Positions 30,004 through 34,008 of a stretch of DNA of 34,008 nucleotides are shown in pieces. The stretch comes from a virus. Where the stretch lies: IMG/VR virus record IMGVR_UViG_3300046532_002823, positions 1 through 34,008 of that record; one strand, written 5' to 3'. The first letter of the stretch is position 1. Every line of letters begins with the position of its first letter. The notes below the pieces were generated by a model that did not search any database, was not told the DNA's origin, and saw only the letters and a program-made list of their open reading frames with translations. A program made the position numbers and the translations under genes.

Positions 30004-30693
30004 ATGTTATGGGGATTTTTATTATTGTTATCATGCCAGACAGCAATAATGACGGATGGAAAAACTACAACTGTTGAGTTTTTCAGAACAGCATCCCATA
30101 GCATAGGGGTCAAAAATGCAATTAACTCTTCTGTTATTGTCCACTGTTTCAAAGAGAGTGAGTTTGTTAGTAAAGGATCAGGTAATTACTTTAAGATTGG
30201 TGCTAAAAAGTTTATCTTAACTGCCAACCATGTTATAGCCGGTTGTGATGAAGTACAATTAAAGAATAGGCTTGCAAGCGTAGTGACAGCTAAGATAATT
30301 CATTCTGACAAAGAAAGAGACATAGCAATCTTGAGAGCAGAACAAGAACTGTATAATGTTGACGCGATAGAATACCAACCGAGAGATCCTGATGTTGGGG
30401 AAAGGGTTTACTTTATGGGGCATCCCGATGAGGTAGATTTTTTTCTCTTTGAGGGTTTAGTTTCGCTCAAGGAAACGAAAGACTTTTTCTTACACTCAAC
30501 AGCTTGGAGTGGTGTCTCTGGTGCTGTTGTATTCGGCCAAACAGGTAGAGTATATGGTATAACCAAGGCGGTTAAGGTATCCTTTAGCCCAGCCACAGGG
30601 TTCCCAAGATTATTAGAAGATATAGTATTAGCCTCCAAGATTAACCATCTTACGAGGAAAAAAATAAGAGAACTTATGGATGAAGAAAGATGA
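30004..30693 (+). CDS. lipoprotein trypsin-like serine protease
   Basis: The 229-residue product starts MLWGFLLLLSC, a short signal with lipobox and C11 as the acylated residue. The chymotrypsin-fold triad is visible: H76 (ILTANHVIAG), D106 (ERDIAIL) and S172 (AWSGVSGAVVFG). There is no PDZ domain, so it is a single-domain DegP-core-like protease, probably held on a membrane facing the periplasm. The substrate is unknown; it may process envelope or virion proteins. The ribosome binding site is inside a hairpin. The last 14 bases overlap the next gene. Confidence 0.88.
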   Translation: MLWGFLLLLSCQTAIMTDGKTTTVEFFRTASHSIGVKNAINSSVIVHCFKESEFVSKGSGNYFKIGAKKFILTANHVIAGCDEVQLKNRLASVVTAKIIHSDKERDIAILRAEQELYNVDAIEYQPRDPDVGERVYFMGHPDEVDFFLFEGLVSLKETKDFFLHSTAWSGVSGAVVFGQTGRVYGITKAVKVSFSPATGFPRLLEDIVLASKINHLTRKKIRELMDEER

Positions 30694-30913
30694 AATTTTA
30701 TACGTTGGGACCCTTGTGGAGGATTTGGGCAAGATAGGCATTATTGTTCGGATTATACAATCGGGTACTATGGACATAGACCTCCCGCTTATTAAGTGGA
30801 GGGTCAACTACGAGATTTATTATCAAGACGGAGTTGTCACAGTTATGGCAGAGTCCACCCTTAAGCGATTGGTGGCGGATGGGAAGGTAAGAGTAATTTC
30901 GCTTCCGTCTTAA
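30680..30913 (+). CDS. small SH3-like protein, distant GDLV relative
   Basis: The product has 77 residues. ILYVGTLVEDLGKIGIIVRI near 6-25 follows the GDLV pattern (GTLV, then GIIV), then WRVNYEIYYQDG and a VMAESTLKRLV end. The ATG overlaps the protease by 14 bases. Function unknown. Confidence 0.65.
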   Translation: MKKDEILYVGTLVEDLGKIGIIVRIIQSGTMDIDLPLIKWRVNYEIYYQDGVVTVMAESTLKRLVADGKVRVISLPS

Positions 30914-30950
30914 TTACTTACTATTATTTATGCAATCGGAGTACAAATGA

Positions 30951-31220
30951 ATGGAAGGATATACAAGAGAGCAAAAGTTAATATATTATTTTTGGTTGGA
31001 CGACTTGATAATAAGTCATTGGTCGGAGTATTTAGACCTAAAACTCGATGAAGACAATGATTGTGAAGAAGAGTGCAAAGCCAAATTAGATTTAATAGAT
31101 TTTTATCAAAAGATTTTAGATGATGTGGGAGAACCTTTCACCTTCAAAGAGTTGAACGCTTGGTATTGTGAGAAATATGGAAAACCACCAGATTTTATTA
31201 GATTTTGTAAAAGCAAATAG
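30951..31220 (+). CDS. small acidic unknown protein
   Basis: The product has 89 residues, helical and acidic, with aromatic-rich YYFWLDDLIISHW, a CEEEC pair, and FTFKELNAWYCEKYGKPPDF near the end. GGAG lies 8 bases before the ATG. An overlapping ATG in another frame at 30947 gives only a short frame. No family recognised. The next promoter begins one base after its stop. Confidence 0.68.
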   Translation: MEGYTREQKLIYYFWLDDLIISHWSEYLDLKLDEDNDCEEECKAKLDLIDFYQKILDDVGEPFTFKELNAWYCEKYGKPPDFIRFCKSK

Positions 31221-31221
31221 C

Positions 31222-31250
31222 TTGACAAAATTCGCCATTCATGTTATATT
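31222..31250 (+). promoter_or_regulatory. sigma70-like promoter at the head of the GDLV array
   Basis: TTGACA at 31222-31227 and TATATT at 31245-31250, spacer 17 bp. The start region carries TTGTAACAG (31253-31261), also seen in the dUTPase leader. Confidence 0.88.
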
Positions 31251-31271
31251 TATTGTAACAGTGAGGTTATT

Positions 31272-31469
31272 ATGAAATTTAGTATAGGAGACTTAGTTGA
31301 TTACTGTACGAGCCAAAACCACATTTATATGGGAGTTATACTGAAGAAAGAGTGGAGAGACGACCTTGGTTCGGCTTGGTACTACAAAGTTTATTTTTTG
31401 CAGGAAGAGGATGAGGCATGGATTGAAGAAGAATTTATTAGAACCTATGGAGGATTCAATGGCGTATAA
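31272..31469 (+). CDS. GDLV-family miniprotein
   Basis: The product has 65 residues: MKFSIGDLVDYC, then YMGVILKKEW, WYYKVYFLQEEDEAW and a final EEFIRTYGG. It keeps the family order of GDLV, a GVI strand, an aromatic strand and an acidic-hydrophobic end. It is the first gene of the promoter unit at 31222 and overlaps the next by 11 bases. Confidence 0.78.
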   Translation: MKFSIGDLVDYCTSQNHIYMGVILKKEWRDDLGSAWYYKVYFLQEEDEAWIEEEFIRTYGGFNGV

Positions 31470-31767
31470 ATACAATTGGGATTCTGATGAGAAACCCCCC
31501 GAAAAAGAAATGATTGCCTACCTGACTACCGTGGTCCCCGACCTTGTTGAGACTGCTTTTTTAGTCGTAGGCTCAAGCGACGATGGTGGTAGGCATATTG
31601 TAATGATGGCTGAGTGGGACGAGGACGAGCAGTCCCCATGGGCAGACGGCTCTGGGTATGTAGATAGTAGAGGTTGGCGTGTGATGCGTGTGACCGTACC
31701 TAACGGATACTTAAAAGCTATGTTTAACCCCGATGGAACGAAGAGTAAACCCAAGGAGAGAGACTAA
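31459..31767 (+). CDS. unknown acidic protein inside the GDLV array
   Basis: The product has 102 residues. It has MIAYLTTVVPDLVETAFLVVGSS, an acidic EWDEDEQ segment and SRGWRVMRVTVPNGYLKAMF, mostly strands. It does not carry the GDLV motif. GGAGG lies before the ATG at 31459, which is preferred over an upstream in-frame start at 31366 that lies wholly in the previous gene. Stop and next ATG overlap. Confidence 0.7.
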   Translation: MAYKYNWDSDEKPPEKEMIAYLTTVVPDLVETAFLVVGSSDDGGRHIVMMAEWDEDEQSPWADGSGYVDSRGWRVMRVTVPNGYLKAMFNPDGTKSKPKERD

Positions 31768-31952
31768 TGGATGTAGGCGATCTCGTTATGTGGGATGAAT
31801 ACGGGGAGACACAATATGTACCTTACCTTAATCATTATATGGGTGTGATCATAAACATCATAGACATATTTGCCCGTGTATATGTGTTTGCAGATGCGTC
31901 TGATCATTTAGTAAAGCTGAATATATTGGAGAAAGTAAATGAACATCGGTGA
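31767..31952 (+). CDS. GDLV-family miniprotein
   Basis: The product has 61 residues: MDVGDLVMWDEYG, then HYMGVIINIID, ARVYVFADASDHLV and the end KLNILEKVN. Strand order matches the family. AAGGAGAG precedes the ATG. It overlaps the next family member by 14 bases. Confidence 0.78.
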   Translation: MDVGDLVMWDEYGETQYVPYLNHYMGVIINIIDIFARVYVFADASDHLVKLNILEKVNEHR

Positions 31953-32109
31953 TTTAGTCAAAGTACCAGATAAATTTGGTAAAAGACATTATGGCGTTAT
32001 CACGGACACAATTATTATGGACGAAACTCTTTATGTGGTAACCTTCTTCGATGGTAGTGATATAGTTATCCACCCAAGTCGGGTGGAGGTAATAAATGAA
32101 GATAGGTGA
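31939..32109 (+). CDS. GDLV-family miniprotein
   Basis: The product has 56 residues: MNIGDLVKVPDKFG, then HYGVITDTII, LYVVTFFDGSDIV and the end HPSRVEVIN. TTGGAGAA precedes the ATG. It overlaps the family members on both sides by 14 bases, and the GGTGATTT codons of the motif are shared in register with the neighbours. Confidence 0.78.
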   Translation: MNIGDLVKVPDKFGKRHYGVITDTIIMDETLYVVTFFDGSDIVIHPSRVEVINEDR

Positions 32110-32278
32110 TTTGGTATGGTGCAGAGAAAACTTTAGAGAGAGCATACCAAAGTTTCTTGCGATTGTCGTAGGAAATGACAAACCAAATACTGGTTATTTT
32201 TTAGTTTACGTCTGTTCTTCGGGGAGTATTCATAAATATTATTCCTTTGAATTGAAAAAAGTTCACAGAAGCACTTGA
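32096..32278 (+). CDS. GDLV-family miniprotein
   Basis: The product has 60 residues: MKIGDLVWCRENF, then KFLAIVVGND, YFLVYVCSSGSIHKYY and the end FELKKVHRS. GGAGG precedes the ATG. Its TGA stop is part of the next promoter's -35 box. Confidence 0.78.
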   Translation: MKIGDLVWCRENFRESIPKFLAIVVGNDKPNTGYFLVYVCSSGSIHKYYSFELKKVHRST

Positions 32279-32303
32279 CAAATTAAGTTTGGCGGGATAT
32301 ATT
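32275..32303 (+). promoter_or_regulatory. sigma70-like promoter
   Basis: TTGACA at 32275-32280 overlaps the stop of the gene before it; TATATT is at 32298-32303, spacer 17 bp. Confidence 0.86.
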
Positions 32304-32331
32304 ATTAGTGAACACAACATAGGAGGTTGCA

Positions 32332-32556
32332 ATGGTGACTAATGAACAAATGAATGAAATAGAAAGAAAGGCAGTAGGGATAGCAGAAGGCTGGCTTGAA
32401 TCCCCAGAAGGAGTTGACGAGACAGAGGCCCTTCGGGTCGCTTGGCAGCATCTCATAGACACAGGGGCCTGTTGGAGACTGCAAGGCTGGTTTGGCCGGA
32501 CTGCTCAAAGCTTGTTGGAGCAAAAGTTTGTGTTGCCCTACCCCCGAAAGGGGTGA
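32332..32556 (+). CDS. small conserved phage protein
   Basis: The product has 74 residues and is helical: IERKAVGIAEGWLESPEGVDETEALRVAWQHL, then DTGACWRLQGWFGRTAQSLLEQ. I recall the WQ-LIDTG-WQLQGWFGR pattern from other phages, with no function assigned. AGGAGG precedes the ATG. It is not a GDLV protein and heads its own promoter unit. Confidence 0.72.
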   Translation: MVTNEQMNEIERKAVGIAEGWLESPEGVDETEALRVAWQHLIDTGACWRLQGWFGRTAQSLLEQKFVLPYPRKG

Positions 32557-32559
32557 GGT

Positions 32560-32730
32560 ATGCCATACTTAAAACAGAGTGACATTGAAGTAGGTGTACT
32601 TGTATTATATGAAGAACATATATGTATTATTACAAACTCGCGAACTAATATGACTGATTGGGTTGAGATAATGCTACCCTGTGGCGAAAAACTACAAGCA
32701 AACAGATCGTACCTTCGGAGGGTAAGATGA
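32560..32730 (+). CDS. distant GDLV-family miniprotein
   Basis: The product has 56 residues: SDIEVGVLVLYEEHICII replaces GDLV by GVLV, then WVEIMLPCGEKL and the end RSYLRRVR. GGGGTGAGG precedes the ATG, partly in a CCCC/GGGG hairpin at 32541-32553. It overlaps the next gene by 4 bases (ATGA). Confidence 0.65.
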   Translation: MPYLKQSDIEVGVLVLYEEHICIITNSRTNMTDWVEIMLPCGEKLQANRSYLRRVR

Positions 32731-32945
32731 AAGTAGGTGATTTAATAAAATGTAAAGGCGAAAACAAAAAGAACGAGGATCAGTTTGGTGTCGTTGTTAG
32801 GTTGTCGGTGGCCCCTAAACCAGTGCCCTCAACGGCCTTTTCGCCCCGCCCTACAATCTGGGTAGAGATACAGTGGCACGATGGACACCGGACATGGGAA
32901 GATATGGAAGCATCTTTGGAACATAACTTTGAGGTGGTAGCATGA
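32727..32945 (+). CDS. GDLV-family miniprotein
   Basis: The product has 72 residues: MKVGDLIKCKGE, then QFGVVVRLSV, a proline-rich insert, IWVEIQWHDGHRTWED and the end HNFEVVA. The insert makes it longer than its sisters. GGAGG precedes the ATG, and the stop overlaps the next ATG. Confidence 0.78.
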   Translation: MKVGDLIKCKGENKKNEDQFGVVVRLSVAPKPVPSTAFSPRPTIWVEIQWHDGHRTWEDMEASLEHNFEVVA

Positions 32946-33175
32946 ACTGTTTACTTGGTGCGTTGGCAATCCAAAGACGACTTGGTGGCAAGATTGATTG
33001 GAGAGCAGGGTGGAAACAAGAAGGGTGGTACAGCTTCCTTGGGAGCCCTTGGGGTCACTTCCGAGTGATCTTACCCAACGGAACCATCCTGTCTTACAGC
33101 CCCCACAATAAAGATTTATCGGTCTGGAACCAGTTTTGGTATCAAGGCTATATCAGGAGGCGAAGATGCAAATAG
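32942..33175 (+). CDS. small unknown protein inside the GDLV array
   Basis: The product has 77 residues, rich in Trp and Gly (GKIDWRAGWKQEGWYSFLG), with WGHFRVILPNGTILSY strands and a basic C-terminus (YIRRRRCK). No GDLV motif is present. It is coupled to the gene before by ATGA and overlaps the next by 10 bases. Function unknown. Confidence 0.68.
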   Translation: MNCLLGALAIQRRLGGKIDWRAGWKQEGWYSFLGSPWGHFRVILPNGTILSYSPHNKDLSVWNQFWYQGYIRRRRCK

Positions 33176-33360
33176 GTGATTTGGTAAAATTGTGCTGGAG
33201 AACCAAACAGGTCCACCATGGCATAGTATTAAAAATAAATAAAAGTTGTGGAGATTTAGCTGGTAATGTTTTAATTCAATGGGTTGGGGTTTTCAACGAC
33301 AGGACACAGGTACACTTACTCCGTGACATCCAAACCTTTCCAATAAATAAAAATACTTGA
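33166..33360 (+). CDS. GDLV-family miniprotein
   Basis: The product has 64 residues: MQIGDLVKLCWR, then HHGIVLKINK, VLIQWVGVFNDR and the end LLRDIQTFPINKNT. The ATG at 33166 follows AGGAGG; an earlier in-frame start at 33136 lies in the previous gene. The last 18 bases plus the next -35 box are part of a 22-base exact repeat with the gene ending at 33748. Confidence 0.78.
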   Translation: MQIGDLVKLCWRTKQVHHGIVLKINKSCGDLAGNVLIQWVGVFNDRTQVHLLRDIQTFPINKNT

Positions 33361-33363
33361 CAA
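33342..33363 (+). repeat. 22-base direct repeat, copy 1
   Basis: Starts AATAAATAAAAATACTTGAC and continues for two more bases. It covers the last codons (NKNT), the stop and the -35 box, and is identical to 33730-33751. Confidence 0.9.
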
Positions 33364-33384
33364 ATTTTTTGAACTTGTTATATT
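33357..33384 (+). promoter_or_regulatory. sigma70-like promoter
   Basis: TTGACA at 33357-33362 overlaps the TGA stop; TATATT is at 33379-33384, spacer 16 bp. Confidence 0.86.
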
Positions 33385-33416
33385 ACTGATAGAACATAAA
33401 AGAAATGAGGTGTCAA

Positions 33417-33578
33417 ATGCAAGTAGGTGATTTAGTAATGATAAAGCAAGGCTATCGGACCGGCAAGTTGGCCCTTGTAACCAAGGTAGACCCTCGTCCA
33501 CAAGGTATCATTCGTGTGGTCCGTGGTTGTGGGGATTGGTTTGGCTATTACAAACGAGACTTGGAGGTGATAGCATGA
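33417..33578 (+). CDS. GDLV-family miniprotein
   Basis: The product has 53 residues: MQVGDLVMIKQGY, then KLALVTKVD, IIRVVRGCGDWFGYY and the end KRDLEVIA. It is the clearest full member, with the DLEVI end. GAGGTG precedes the ATG. It overlaps the next member by 4 bases (ATGA). Confidence 0.8.
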   Translation: MQVGDLVMIKQGYRTGKLALVTKVDPRPQGIIRVVRGCGDWFGYYKRDLEVIA

Positions 33579-33748
33579 AAGTAGGTGATTTAGTTGTAGC
33601 ATCTCACTGGGGAACAGGTTATATTGGTCTTATTATATCTATACTTCCAAGCCTCAGAAATAACCAAGTGTGTAGGGTTATGGTAAATGGTAATTACTGT
33701 GTTGACCAACTGGCGCGGGACTTAGAGATAATAAATAAAAATACTTGA
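33575..33748 (+). CDS. GDLV-family miniprotein
   Basis: The product has 57 residues: MKVGDLVVASHWG, then YIGLIISIL, CRVMVNGNYCV and the end ARDLEIINKNT. GGAGGTGA precedes the ATG inside the previous gene. The NKNT end and the stop match the gene ending at 33360 base for base. Confidence 0.8.
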   Translation: MKVGDLVVASHWGTGYIGLIISILPSLRNNQVCRVMVNGNYCVDQLARDLEIINKNT

Positions 33749-33751
33749 CAA
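33730..33751 (+). repeat. 22-base direct repeat, copy 2
   Basis: Identical to 33342-33363. Both copies join the end of a GDLV gene to the next promoter. Confidence 0.9.
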
Positions 33752-33773
33752 CTGAAACCAAACAGGATACATT
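33745..33773 (+). promoter_or_regulatory. sigma70-like promoter
   Basis: TTGACA at 33745-33750 overlaps the TGA stop; TACATT is at 33768-33773, spacer 17 bp. Confidence 0.83.
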
Positions 33774-33804
33774 ATTAGCATAACCTAAACGAACGGAGAA
33801 CGAT

Positions 33805-33963
33805 ATGAAATTTGAAACAGGACAGTTAGTCATATCAGCCAAGGGCAACCTTGGAATCATCATCGCAACCATGGGCAATGGGTGGTGGTGCGACCTAATG
33901 TGGTGCAGCACAGGTTATCTTCGGCAAGGTTTCCCCTGTGCCCAACTAAGGAGGATACAATGA
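33805..33963 (+). CDS. distant GDLV-family miniprotein
   Basis: The product has 52 residues: MKFETGQLVISAKGNLGIIIATMG, then WWCDLMWCSTGYL and the end CAQLRRIQ. GQLV stands in for GDLV, with the GIII strand kept. CGGAGAA precedes the ATG. It overlaps the next gene by 4 bases. Confidence 0.72.
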   Translation: MKFETGQLVISAKGNLGIIIATMGNGWWCDLMWCSTGYLRQGFPCAQLRRIQ

Positions 33964-34008
33964 ATGTAGGAGATTTAGTTAGAAACATACACACGATGCG
34001 TGGAGGCT
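33960..34008 (+). CDS. GDLV-family miniprotein, cut by window end
   Basis: Only 16 codons are visible: MNVGDLVRNIHTMRGG. AAGGAGGA precedes the ATG. The signature shows that the array continues past the window. Confidence 0.75.
   Translation, partial: MNVGDLVRNIHTMRGG

Noticed and set aside
31272-34008. CRISPR-like or integron-like array
   Set aside because: The repeated units are coding sequences of unequal length with diverged DNA. There are no constant repeats with spacers and no attachment-site hairpins or integrase.

Overview
This window reads as part of the genome of a large, tailed, probably lytic bacteriophage with a Gram-negative host. Genes are short, tightly packed and almost all on the + strand. 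They often overlap by 1-14 bases (ATGA or TAATG junctions), have strong GGAGG-type ribosome binding sites, and are AT-rich. Replication, nucleotide and lysis genes are mixed with many tiny unknown genes. No ribosomal, tRNA or housekeeping bacterial operon is present. No capsid, portal or tail gene is recognisable, so this is mainly the replication/metabolism arm plus part of an accessory region. Host clues are indirect: lipoprotein lipoboxes, a possible outer-membrane strand protein, and one lipoprotein with a D/T/E/P-rich linker of the kind I associate with marine Myxococcota or other former Deltaproteobacteria. That host assignment is inference.

Layout. Bases 1-9368: a cut-off HNH endonuclease, a 5'-3' exonuclease, a DnaB-type helicase, a B12-dependent ribonucleotide reductase, a GroES-like protein, ThyX, a nucleotidyltransferase-like protein with an unknown partner, and a J-domain protein. 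Bases 9390-11651: a complete tmRNA (tag ANNNYHFESIRLAA) heading an apparent operon with an A-type Fe-S carrier, an IscU-type scaffold and a 21-residue Cys-rich miniprotein, then three small genes behind a second promoter. Bases 11620-13224: the only minus-strand gene, an exported protein, back to back with a lipoprotein gene. Bases 13236-17523: a CBS-less IMPDH/GMP reductase, several membrane or exported proteins and a PiT-like phosphate permease. Bases 17525-22911: a DnaE-type DNA polymerase III alpha subunit, a restriction-like nuclease, dUTPase and thymidine kinase. Bases 23299-26878: an acidic scaffold-like protein, a membrane protein, a ClpP-like protease, an amidase endolysin and a large unknown protein. 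Bases 26944-30693: GroEL, a tail-anchored coiled-coil protein, a protein with an SSB-like tail, glutaredoxin and a lipoprotein serine protease. Bases 30680-34008: an array of about a dozen tiny proteins, most starting with Met-x-(x)-G-D-L-V.

How it works together. Fifteen sigma70-like promoters (TTGACA, usually 17 bp, then TATATT or close) all point along +, suggesting that host-type RNA polymerase transcribes the window in many short units. The phage carries a near-complete dTTP route (NrdJ, dUTPase, ThyX, TK), its own polymerase and helicase, and a proteostasis set (tmRNA, ClpP-like, GroEL, GroES-like, J-domain). It also carries Fe-S and phosphate-acquisition genes. Two exported-protein genes have hairpins that bury the Shine-Dalgarno sequence. 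One consensus promoter is followed at once by an intrinsic terminator. The most distinctive and least explained element is the GDLV family: about sixteen members, densest in the last 2.7 kb.
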